Source: JBEVEP01 sp040512755 (GTDB lineage: Bacteria > Pseudomonadota > Alphaproteobacteria > Rhizobiales > Rhizobiaceae). Taken from it: a DNA stretch of 6,022 nucleotides. Below, one piece after another: positions 1-5,563 of this stretch; the first letter of the stretch is position 1, and every line of letters begins with the position of its first letter. The notes below the pieces were generated by a model that saw nothing but the letters and a program-made list of their open reading frames with translations, did not search any database and had not been told where the DNA came from. Both the position numbers and the translations under genes were made by a program. Where the stretch lies: contig JBEVEP010000134.1 in NCBI GenBank assembly GCA_040512755.1, positions 1 through 6,022 on the forward strand, written 5' to 3'.

Positions 1-649
1 CGCCGCCGACGGGGTCGAATGCGACATCGACTCCCTTGCCGCGAGTCAGGCCTTTGAGTTCATCCTTGAGGTTTTCGTAGCCGATGACGATGTCTGCGCC
101 CGCGTCCTTGGCAATAGTTCGTTTGGCCTCTGAGGATGCAATGCCGATCACCCTGGCGCCCAACGCCTTGCCGATCTGGACCGCGGCAATTCCGGTGGCC
201 CCGGAGGCGCCGAGCACGCAAAGTGTCTCGCCCGGTTGCAACTGGCCACGCTGCTTCAGGGCATAATGAGAAGTGCCATAAGCGCAAATGAGGGCACAGG
301 CATCGCCCATGTTCATGCCCTCCGGCAGCTTGGTCACCGCGCCCTCGGGGACGCCGATCCGCTCGGCATACCCACCGATGGTCGTCAGCGCGGCAACCCT
401 GTCGCCCGGCCGTATCGCTTTCACTGCCGGACCGATCGCCACCACATGGCCAGCGACTTCCATACCCGGTACGAACGGCAGTTGTGGCTTTATTTGGTAG
501 AGGCCTTGGACTTGCAATCCATCAGGGAAATTGACGCCGATAGCCTCGCTTTGGATCACAACTATGTCTCCCTCTGCTTCCGGCTCCGGCCAATCGGTAT
601 AGGAAAGTTCACCAAGAGGTCCGAAGTTGCTTGCGACTACCGCCTTCAT
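1..649 (-). CDS. NADPH:quinone oxidoreductase-like MDR dehydrogenase (partial, C-terminus beyond the left edge)
   Basis: The visible part is 216 residues beginning MKAVVASNFG. The N-terminal GroES-like domain carries 'PFVPGMEVAGHVVAIG' (58-73) and 'PGDRVAAL' (81-88). A Rossmann domain follows with the GxxGxxG-type loop 'GASGATG' (147-153) and 'AAVQIGKALGARVIG' (155-169). This is the quinone oxidoreductase (zeta-crystallin-like) branch of the MDR superfamily; I see no structural-zinc cysteine cluster in the visible part. Family members are usually about 325 residues, so roughly a third is missing. Known relatives use NADPH to reduce quinones or enoyl/enone carbonyl compounds; the substrate here is unknown. 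The start is fixed by the ATGA overlap with the upstream acyl-CoA dehydrogenase stop (646-649) and by a CAGGAG Shine-Dalgarno about 8 nt upstream. The two genes are thus co-transcribed and probably translationally coupled, suggesting a redox role in the same acyl-CoA pathway. Confidence 0.9.
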   Translation of the reverse strand, partial: MKAVVASNFGPLGELSYTDWPEPEAEGDIVVIQSEAIGVNFPDGLQVQGLYQIKPQLPFVPGMEVAGHVVAIGPAVKAIRPGDRVAALTTIGGYAERIGVPEGAVTKLPEGMNMGDACALICAYGTSHYALKQRGQLQPGETLCVLGASGATGIAAVQIGKALGARVIGIASSEAKRTIAKDAGADIVIGYENLKDELKGLTRGKGVDVAFDPVGG

Positions 650-1887
650 CCGAGGGGCTCCTGCGTATATTTCTTCAGCTCGGCGCGGGCCACCTGCCGG
701 CGATGCACGGCATCGGGGCCATCGGCGAGCCGCAAAGTCCTCAAATGCGTCCATGCACGGGCAAGTGGCGTGTCCTGGCTTACGCCTTGCCCGCCATGCA
801 TCTGGATCGCCTCGTCTGTCACCTTCAGTGCCACGCGCGGTGCGACAACCTTGATCTGGCTGATCCAGGGCGCGGCGGCCTTGGCGTCGCCCTGATCGAT
901 CATCCACGCAGCCTTAAGGCAAAGCAGCCGCGCCATTTCAATGTCCATGCGGCACTCGGCAATGATATCGTAATTAGCCCCAAGCTGGGCCAGCGGCTGA
1001 CCGAAAGCCTCCCGCCGGACAGAACGCCTGCACATTGCTTCCAGGGCCATCTCGGCCTGTCCAATCGCCCGCATGCAGTGGTGGATGCGGCCGGGACCGA
1101 GACGTCCCTGCGCGATTTCGAAACCGCGCCCCTCGCCAAGGATGAGATTTGCCCTAGGTACACGGACATTCTCGAACCGAAGGTGAAGATGCCCGTGCGG
1201 TGCGTCGTCGTCGCCATAAACCTTCATCGCACGGAGCTTCTTCACGCCCTTGGTGTCGGCAGGAACCAGGATCATCGAATGGCGCTTGTACTTCGGTTCG
1301 CTGTCGCTCGTCTTGACCATGACGATGTAGATCGCGCAGCGCGGGTCCCCTGCCCCGGACGACCACCATTTTTCTCCGTTCAGAATATAGTCGTCGCCGT
1401 CGCGCTCGCATGTCATGGCGATATTTGTAGCGTCCGACGATGCAACGTCCGGTTCTGTCATCAGATAGGCAGACCGGATCTGACCGTCGAGCAAAGGCTT
1501 CAACCAGTGACTCTTGTGTTCCTCGGAGCCATAGCGTTCGAGGACTTCCATGTTGCCTGTGTCGGGGGCCGAGCAATTGAATGTCTCGGCGCCGAGATGC
1601 GCCTTGCCCATTTCTTCGGCGAGATAGGCATACTCGACCGTCGAGAGACCGTAGCCCCGTTCCGAATCCGTCAGCCAGAAATTCCAGAGCCCGCGTTCGC
1701 GGGCCTTGGCTTTCAGACCTTCGAGAATCTCGGTCTGACGTTCGGTGAACTGCCAGCGGTCGCCATCTTTTTCGACTTCGGCGAGGAATTCATCGTCAAG
1801 CGGCATGATCTCTTCGCGCACCATCCTGCTGACGCGCTCGTGGATCGGCCGCAGCCGCTCCGTCATGCCCAGATTCATCTCGGTCAT
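646..1887 (-). CDS. Acyl-CoA dehydrogenase family protein, ACAD10/ACAD11 type
   Basis: This 413-residue flavoprotein-type protein has the full acyl-CoA dehydrogenase layout: an N-terminal helical domain (about 1-135), the FAD-binding signature 'YLMTEPDVASSDATNI' (141-156), a beta domain with 'LNGEKWWSSGAGDP' (169-182), and a C-terminal helical domain with 'RLGPGRIHHCMRAIGQAE' (262-279), 'REAFGQPL' (292-299) and 'QMHGGQGVSQDTPLAR' (362-377). The tail 'LRLADGPDAVH' (385-395) is typical of the ACAD10/11 subfamily: Asp389 lies where the short/medium-chain enzymes carry catalytic Glu. Mammalian ACAD11 and Pseudomonas LvaC of this group act on phosphorylated 4-hydroxyacyl-CoA rather than performing only ordinary alpha,beta-desaturation. 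The matching kinase is encoded across the divergent promoter at 3373. The start is supported by AGGAAGG (1894-1900) with 6 nt spacing; an in-frame ATG nine bases further in (MNLG) is less well placed. Family assignment is firm; substrate is inferred. Confidence 0.93.
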   Translation of the reverse strand: MTEMNLGMTERLRPIHERVSRMVREEIMPLDDEFLAEVEKDGDRWQFTERQTEILEGLKAKARERGLWNFWLTDSERGYGLSTVEYAYLAEEMGKAHLGAETFNCSAPDTGNMEVLERYGSEEHKSHWLKPLLDGQIRSAYLMTEPDVASSDATNIAMTCERDGDDYILNGEKWWSSGAGDPRCAIYIVMVKTSDSEPKYKRHSMILVPADTKGVKKLRAMKVYGDDDAPHGHLHLRFENVRVPRANLILGEGRGFEIAQGRLGPGRIHHCMRAIGQAEMALEAMCRRSVRREAFGQPLAQLGANYDIIAECRMDIEMARLLCLKAAWMIDQGDAKAAAPWISQIKVVAPRVALKVTDEAIQMHGGQGVSQDTPLARAWTHLRTLRLADGPDAVHRRQVARAELKKYTQEPLG

Positions 1888-1910
1888 CGGATACCTTCCT
1901 CTTCGAGAGT

Positions 1911-1932
1911 TGGTGCGAGCGCGCTTTCACCA
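1911..1932. promoter_or_regulatory. 22-bp near-palindrome, candidate operator
   Basis: The arms TGGTGCGAGCG (1911-1921) and CGCTTTCACCA (1922-1932) are reverse complements at 9 of 11 positions, with only the two bases after TGGTG mismatched. It sits 24-45 nt upstream of the acyl-CoA dehydrogenase start, where a dimeric repressor (TetR- or GntR-type, common at such loci) could block the leftward operon. It could also form a hairpin in the leader RNA. Operator function is inferred from symmetry and position only. Confidence 0.4.
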
Positions 1933-2043
1933 CCATTTGGAATGACGGAGCCATCTGCGGTCGAATTCGGGCTTTACGAACCGGCTGATGATCAACATAC
2001 ATACCCGATGTGTTGTCAACGCAATGTCAGCGCATTTTCTGCC

Positions 2044-2048
2044 AGAGG
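2044..2048 (+). promoter_or_regulatory. Shine-Dalgarno fixing the start of the first SDR gene
   Basis: AGAGG lies 7 nt before ATG 2056. It decides the start: the reading frame is open all the way back to 631, but that upstream stretch is antisense to the acyl-CoA dehydrogenase and to the divergent promoter region, and the SDR fold begins immediately after this ATG. Confidence 0.75.
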
Positions 2049-2055
2049 TTGTATA

Positions 2056-2871
2056 ATGGCCTATCTCGATGATCTCTTTTCGGTTTCGGGCAAGAGAGCG
2101 CTGATAACAGGCGCCGCGACCGGCATTGGGCGTATGGCGGCCACTGCACTGGTCCAAGGCGGCGCGGAAGTGATGATCGCATCCCGGAAAGGCGACGATT
2201 GCGAGCGCGTGGCCGCTGAGCTCAACGCGCTTGGCGCACCTGGAAAGGCTGACGGCTTTGCCGGCGATGTCAGCACAGAAAGCGGCATTGCAGCTCTTGT
2301 CGCGGAAGTGAAACATCGCACCGACGTTCTGCATATTCTGATCAACAATGCCGGGGTTTCCTGGGGCGAGCCGCTGGAGACCTTCCCGTATCATGCCTGG
2401 GCCAAGGTCATGAATGTCAATGTAACCGCGGTGTTCCATTTGATGCGCGAGCTTCTGCCGCTGCTCGACAAGGCTGCAAGCGATGAAGACCCGGCGCGCG
2501 TGATCAATCTCGGCTCCGTCATGGGCACGCAGCCGCTGGCCGATGATGCCTACTCCTATACGGCTTCAAAGGCCGCCGTTCACCATCTGACCCGCACCCT
2601 CGCCGGTGAGTTTGCGAAGCGGCGAATCACGGTCAACGCTTTGGCTCCCGGGCCTTTCCAAAGCAGGATGACCGCGTTTGCGACCGACACCCCGGATAAG
2701 GCCGACCGCGTCGCGAGCCATGTTCCGATCGGCAGAATAGGCGTTCCGGGTGACATCGCTGGCGCAACCCTGTATCTGTCCAGCCGGGCTGGCAGCTATG
2801 TCACAGGAGCAATCCTTCCGGTCGACGGAGGGCAATCAGTGCAGCACGGGATGACACTCTTTAAAGAGTGA
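2056..2871 (+). CDS. Short-chain dehydrogenase/reductase, RhlG-like 3-ketoacyl reductase family
   Basis: This 271-residue classical SDR has a cofactor loop TGAATGIG (18-25), NNAG (97-100), catalytic Ser154 in 'NLGSV', the YxxxK pair Tyr168/Lys172 in 'YSYTASK', 'LAPGP' (196-200) and a terminal 'PVDGG' (255-259). Ser43-Arg44 after the second beta strand favours NADP(H). Overall it resembles Pseudomonas RhlG, as I recall that sequence, in 'LFS..GK.ALITGA', 'NNAG.SWG..LE..P...W.KVM..NVT.VF' and 'LLPLL..AAS.E.PARVINLGSV'. RhlG is an NADPH-dependent beta-ketoacyl reductase. Here it probably interconverts 3-hydroxyacyl and 3-ketoacyl thioesters made by the MaoC hydratase 25 bp downstream. It is the first gene of a four-gene rightward operon. 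The exact substrate and physiological direction are not determined; a broader SDR role is possible. Confidence 0.92.
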   Translation: MAYLDDLFSVSGKRALITGAATGIGRMAATALVQGGAEVMIASRKGDDCERVAAELNALGAPGKADGFAGDVSTESGIAALVAEVKHRTDVLHILINNAGVSWGEPLETFPYHAWAKVMNVNVTAVFHLMRELLPLLDKAASDEDPARVINLGSVMGTQPLADDAYSYTASKAAVHHLTRTLAGEFAKRRITVNALAPGPFQSRMTAFATDTPDKADRVASHVPIGRIGVPGDIAGATLYLSSRAGSYVTGAILPVDGGQSVQHGMTLFKE

Positions 2872-2884
2872 TGTCCGCTCGAAT

Positions 2885-2888
2885 GGAG
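2885..2888 (+). promoter_or_regulatory. Shine-Dalgarno for the TTG-initiated MaoC gene
   Basis: GGAG is followed by 8 nt and then TTG at 2897. No ATG or GTG in that frame lies at the right distance, and the MaoC homology begins directly after the TTG, so this site supports a non-AUG start. Confidence 0.65.
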
Positions 2889-2896
2889 TTCATTCA

Positions 2897-3376
2897 TTGA
2901 AATCGATCACGCTTGATGAACTGCTGGCAAATACCGGCAAGGAAGTTGGCATTTCGCCTTGGCGGGTCGTCACCCAAAAGATGATCGATCAATTTGCGGA
3001 CGCGACTGACGACCACCAGTTCATCCATGTCGATCCGGCCCGAGCTGCGGCGGAGACTCCATTCGGCGGTACGATCGCGCACGGTTTCCTCTCGCTCTCC
3101 CTGCTCTCTGCCATGACCTACGAGACCCTGCCAACGCTTGAGGGCTCGGGCATGGGCATCAATTATGGCTTCGAGAAACTTCGTTTCATCACGCCGGTAA
3201 AATCCGGCGCGCGCATCCGTGCACGGTTCTTTCTGGCAGACGTCAATGCACGCCCGTCAGGTTGGGTGCAGATCACTTACAACGTGACGATCGAAATCGA
3301 GGATTCGATCAAGCCGGCGATCACCGCCACGTGGCTGACGCTGGCGGTGATCGAACGGAAGGAAGAGACCGCATGA
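2897..3376 (+). CDS. MaoC-family (R)-specific enoyl-CoA hydratase/dehydratase, TTG start
   Basis: This 159-residue single hot-dog-fold protein has the hydratase-2 type motif 'FADATDDHQFIHVDP' (33-47). Asp39 and His44 match the catalytic Asp/His pair, and Gln41 replaces the commoner Asn, as in the mycobacterial Rv0130-like hydratases. 'FGGTIAHGFLSLSLL' (56-70) is the conserved helix following the active site, and 'YGFEKLRFITPVKSGARIR' (90-108) is the typical central strand region. It would hydrate trans-2-enoyl-CoA to 3-hydroxyacyl-CoA, the step between an enoyl-producing ACAD-like enzyme and a 3-hydroxyacyl oxidising SDR, both encoded here. Start TTG 2897 is supported by GGAG at 2885. Its TGA overlaps the ATG of the following kinase gene (ATGA, 3373-3376), indicating coupled translation. 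Length fits the about 150-residue standalone MaoC group. Substrate chain length is unknown. Confidence 0.9.
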   Translation: MKSITLDELLANTGKEVGISPWRVVTQKMIDQFADATDDHQFIHVDPARAAAETPFGGTIAHGFLSLSLLSAMTYETLPTLEGSGMGINYGFEKLRFITPVKSGARIRARFFLADVNARPSGWVQITYNVTIEIEDSIKPAITATWLTLAVIERKEETA

Positions 3377-4407
3377 GCGATCCGAATGCGCTCGATTCGG
3401 ACGCACTAGCTCCTTACCTCGAAGACCATGTTCCAGGATTTTCCGGCCTCGAGGCGATCGAGAAGTTCAAATCCGGCCAGTCAAATCCGACCTATCTTTT
3501 GAAGGCGCGAAGCGGACGCTACGTATTGCGCGCCAAACCGCCGGGAATACTCCTGAAATCGGCCCATCAGGTCGATCGCGAGTTCCGTGTGATGGCCGCT
3601 CTCTCAGGCGCCGGCTTCCCGGTGCCGAAGGTCCTGCATCTCGCGGAAGAAGGAAGTCCGATCGGCCGCATGTTTTATGTCATGGATTTTGTCGATGGCC
3701 GCATATTCTGGGACCCGGCGTTGCCGGAAATTTCCGCCGGTCCGGAGCGTGCGGCCATCTACGATTCCATGAATGCGACTCTGGCGGCGCTGCACGGCAT
3801 CGACATTGAAGCCGCCGGCCTCGGCGATTTTGGCAAGCCCGGCAACTATTTCGAGCGGCAGCTCGGTCGGTGGACAAGCCAGTACCGGGCCTCTGAAACC
3901 GTGGCCGTTCCTGACATGGACAGGCTGATAGCATGGCTTGAGAGCGAGATACCTCGCGACAACGGACTGACGTCGCTGGTCCACGGCGACTATCGCCTGG
4001 ACAACATGATTTTCGCTCCCGATGGGCCATCTGTTCTCGCCGTACTCGATTGGGAACTGTCAACGCTTGGGCATCCCTACGCGGATCTTGCCTATCAATG
4101 CATGCAGTGGCGGTTGCCGCATGCTTCAGGTTTTCGCGGTCTGGGCGGCATCAGTCGCGCCTCGGTGGGCCTCCCGTCTGAAGAAGACTATGTCGCCGAC
4201 TATTGTAGAAGGCGAAACATCGACGGCATTCCCAACTGGCGGTTTTACCTCGCCTTCTCGTTCTTCCGCCTCGCTGCGATTTGCCAGGGGGTGTACAAAC
4301 GGTCAGTTGACGGCAATGCGTCAAATCCTGAAAAAGCAAAGCTCTACGGTGACGCTGTCACGCTTCTGGCTGGCCTGGCGGCGCGACTAATCAACGAGAA
4401 GGATTGA
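3373..4407 (+). CDS. APH-fold phosphotransferase, ACAD10/11 N-terminal-domain / LvaA-like acyl-CoA kinase
   Basis: This 344-residue protein has the aminoglycoside-phosphotransferase/choline-kinase fold. Visible parts are the glycine-containing nucleotide loop 'SGQSNPTYLL' (34-43), 'YVLRAKPPG' with Lys55 as likely ATP-contacting lysine (50-58), 'FYVMDFVDGR' hinge (101-110), the Brenner motif 'HGDYRLDNMIF' (204-214) with catalytic Asp206 and Mg-binding Asn211, and 'LDWELSTLGHPYADLAY' (225-241) with metal-binding Asp226. The last motif is characteristic of ACAD10/ACAD11 kinase domains and of Pseudomonas LvaA, which phosphorylate the 4-hydroxyl of hydroxyacyl-CoAs; it is not an antibiotic-resistance enzyme signature. 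All catalytic residues are intact. Start ATG 3373 overlaps the MaoC stop and follows AGGAAG (3360-3365) by 7 nt; the frame is open further upstream to 3262, but that stretch is inside MaoC. The partner dehydrogenase is encoded divergently at 646-1887. The 4-hydroxyacyl-CoA substrate is inferred. Confidence 0.93.
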   Translation: MSDPNALDSDALAPYLEDHVPGFSGLEAIEKFKSGQSNPTYLLKARSGRYVLRAKPPGILLKSAHQVDREFRVMAALSGAGFPVPKVLHLAEEGSPIGRMFYVMDFVDGRIFWDPALPEISAGPERAAIYDSMNATLAALHGIDIEAAGLGDFGKPGNYFERQLGRWTSQYRASETVAVPDMDRLIAWLESEIPRDNGLTSLVHGDYRLDNMIFAPDGPSVLAVLDWELSTLGHPYADLAYQCMQWRLPHASGFRGLGGISRASVGLPSEEDYVADYCRRRNIDGIPNWRFYLAFSFFRLAAICQGVYKRSVDGNASNPEKAKLYGDAVTLLAGLAARLINEKD

Positions 4408-4408
4408 G

Positions 4409-5185
4409 ATGGGCCGGTTTCAGGGTCTTACTGTTCTCGTGACCGGCGCAACAGGTGGTTTTGGGCGCCGGGCTGCCGAACGTTTTGCGGACGAAGGCGC
4501 GCGCCTCGTGCTTTCCGACCTCAACGGCGACCCGTTGGAGGAACTCGCAGCTTCGATCGGCGTAGAAACTGCGACGCTTGCGGGTGATGTTTCCGACGAG
4601 AGCCTCTCCGAATCCCTGGTGAAACTCGCAGTAGAGCGCTTTGGCCGGCTGGACATCGCTGTCAACAATGCTGGAATTGCCCAAAGTTACGTGCGATTGC
4701 CCCAGGTGCCATCCGACGAAGCGCGCCGCATCATCGAGGTCGACCTGCTTGGTGTTTTCTATGCCATGAAACATCAGCTCCCGCTTATGGAAAGGCAAAA
4801 CCGTACCAGCAATTCGGGTGGCACCATTGTCAATATCGCCTCAGTGGCCGGTGTCACCGGGGCCGCCCGCTTGTCCGTATATTCGGCGGCCAAACATGGC
4901 GTGGTCGGGCTTACGCGGGCGGCTGCAGCGGAATATGCGTCAAAAGGCATTCGCATCAATGCCGTATGCCCTTCATACGCCAGGACGAATATGGTCGGCG
5001 ACTTCGTCAAGCTAGCCGGCGGACGAGAGCCGGAAGCAATGGCAGAACTGACGCGCGGGGTACCCATGAAGCGCGTTGCGGAAGTCGATGAGGTCGTCGA
5101 AGTCATTCTTTTTGCTGCAGATCCGAAGAATTCCTTCATGACGGGCAGCGTCCTGTCCGTAGATGGCGGCATCAGCGCCATTTGA
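4409..5185 (+). CDS. Short-chain dehydrogenase/reductase, probable NAD-dependent
   Basis: This 258-residue classical SDR shows TGATGGFG (12-19), NNAG (86-89), catalytic Ser145 in 'NIASVAG', Tyr158/Lys162 in 'YSAAK', a proline-bearing 'VCPSY' segment (186-190, no PG) and terminal 'SVDGG' (250-254). Asp37 in 'LSDLN' at the end of the second beta strand predicts NAD(H) preference, unlike the first SDR of the operon, which has an Arg there. It begins 2 nt after the kinase stop, with AGAAGGA as ribosome binding site, so it is the last gene of the same operon. A fitting role is oxidation of a 3-hydroxyacyl-CoA or another alcohol intermediate. The family is too broad to name a substrate. A hairpin follows the stop. 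Confidence 0.9.
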   Translation: MGRFQGLTVLVTGATGGFGRRAAERFADEGARLVLSDLNGDPLEELAASIGVETATLAGDVSDESLSESLVKLAVERFGRLDIAVNNAGIAQSYVRLPQVPSDEARRIIEVDLLGVFYAMKHQLPLMERQNRTSNSGGTIVNIASVAGVTGAARLSVYSAAKHGVVGLTRAAAAEYASKGIRINAVCPSYARTNMVGDFVKLAGGREPEAMAELTRGVPMKRVAEVDEVVEVILFAADPKNSFMTGSVLSVDGGISAI

Positions 5186-5187
5186 CA

Positions 5188-5211
5188 GGCTCTCTCGTCA
5201 TTTCGAGAGCC
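5188..5211 (+). terminator. Hairpin after the rightward operon, possible terminator
   Basis: GGCTCTC (5188-5194) pairs with GAGAGCC (5205-5211) around a 10-nt loop, 3 nt after the SDR stop and before the converging small gene. The 3' side is AAAACTCAC, not a U-run, so intrinsic termination would be weak. It may act as an RNA 3'-end stabiliser or as a marker of operon end. It is symmetric and could serve both strands. Confidence 0.4.
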
Positions 5212-5231
5212 AAAACTCACTGAAATCGGGG

Positions 5232-5474
5232 TTATTTTTCGGTCTTCGGCTTCGGCTGACCGGATATGGAAGTGATGGTGATCGACACCGGATCGCTGGC
5301 CGGGAAAGAATCTTCGAGGCCGGTCTCAAGTTCTTCTTCCAAAGTCGCTTTCGACAGTCCGCGGCGCCCGACCTTACCCTGCTCGGTCGGCTTGCTGGTC
5401 GGCCTTGCCTGCGACCGCGCTTTCTTGCCAGCCCTCGGGGGTTCGCTCTTCGGCTTACCTTTCTTGTCGATCAT
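5232..5474 (-). CDS. Small basic protein with conserved acidic 'EDSFPASDP' motif, function unknown
   Basis: This 80-residue protein has two parts. Residues 1-43 are very basic and low in complexity (14 Lys/Arg, many Pro/Ser/Gly), probably disordered. Residues 45-64, LEEELETGLEDSFPASDPVS, form an acidic amphipathic stretch resembling the 'LEDTFPASDP' motif seen in many small alphaproteobacterial hypothetical proteins; residues 65-80 are a polar tail. There is no signal peptide or membrane segment. GGGAG about 8 nt before the ATG supports this start, and the conserved motif argues it is a real gene. It lies downstream of the sarcosine oxidase gamma gene, on the same strand with about 89 bp between, and converges on the acyl-CoA operon. 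I cannot assign a function; the basic half could bind nucleic acid. Confidence 0.75.
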   Translation of the reverse strand: MIDKKGKPKSEPPRAGKKARSQARPTSKPTEQGKVGRRGLSKATLEEELETGLEDSFPASDPVSITITSISGQPKPKTEK

Positions 5475-5563
5475 CAGAAGTACTCCCGGGCTCCACCGAT
5501 ACGATAAGAACCTCGATTTTGGGCAATGAGCAAGATCGTTTCAGTTCTTTATTTGCGGCCGGA
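5475..5563. other. Short intergenic gap between two leftward genes
   Basis: These 89 bp separate the sarcosine oxidase gamma stop from the small basic protein. Apart from the small gene's ribosome binding site (GGGAG on the minus strand, just right of 5474), I find no convincing sigma-70 pair, EcfG-type GGAAC/CGTT pair or terminator with a T-run. The gap is long enough for a separate promoter for the small gene. Confidence 0.4.

Larger units (their letters stand above)
1888..2055. promoter_or_regulatory. Divergent intergenic regulatory region
   Basis: These 168 bp separate two divergent operons and must contain both promoters unless transcription enters from further away. A perfect TTGACA lies on the minus strand (2019-2014), and the overlapping TTGTCA (2013-2018) is a one-mismatch -35 on the plus strand. 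Neither has a convincing -10 at 16-18 bp, so promoter positions are not settled. A 22-bp near-palindrome (1911-1932), a CAACA/TGTTG inverted repeat (1993-1997 and 2011-2015) and an 8-bp direct repeat at 11-bp phase (2014-2032) are candidate binding sites for a shared regulator. No regulator gene is in the window. Confidence 0.6.

Noticed and set aside
236..895. Plus-strand 219-residue ORF and other ORFs opposite the quinone oxidoreductase and ACAD genes
   Set aside because: They are antisense shadows of strongly supported genes, Arg/Cys/Ser-rich and without recognisable domains.
631..2055. Upstream extension of SDR1 to a 746-residue protein
   Set aside because: The extra 475 residues are antisense to a well-supported ACAD gene and to the divergent promoter, show no protein family pattern, and ATG 2056 has its own ribosome binding site right before the SDR fold.
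2052..2057. Perfect TATAAT -10 hexamer
   Set aside because: It overlaps the SDR1 start codon, has no -35 at proper spacing (2029-2034 is AGCGCA), and would start transcription inside the gene.
3262..3372. Longer N-terminus for the kinase (381 residues)
   Set aside because: The extension lies wholly in MaoC coding sequence in another frame and lacks kinase homology; ATG 3373 has an ATGA overlap and a good Shine-Dalgarno.
3373..4407. Aminoglycoside resistance gene
   Set aside because: The APH fold is shared, but LDWELSTLGHPYADLAY and the acyl-CoA gene context place it in the ACAD10/11-LvaA group.
4391..5220. Minus-strand ORFs of 135 and 148 residues under SDR2
   Set aside because: Antisense to a complete SDR with all catalytic motifs; translations show no family pattern.
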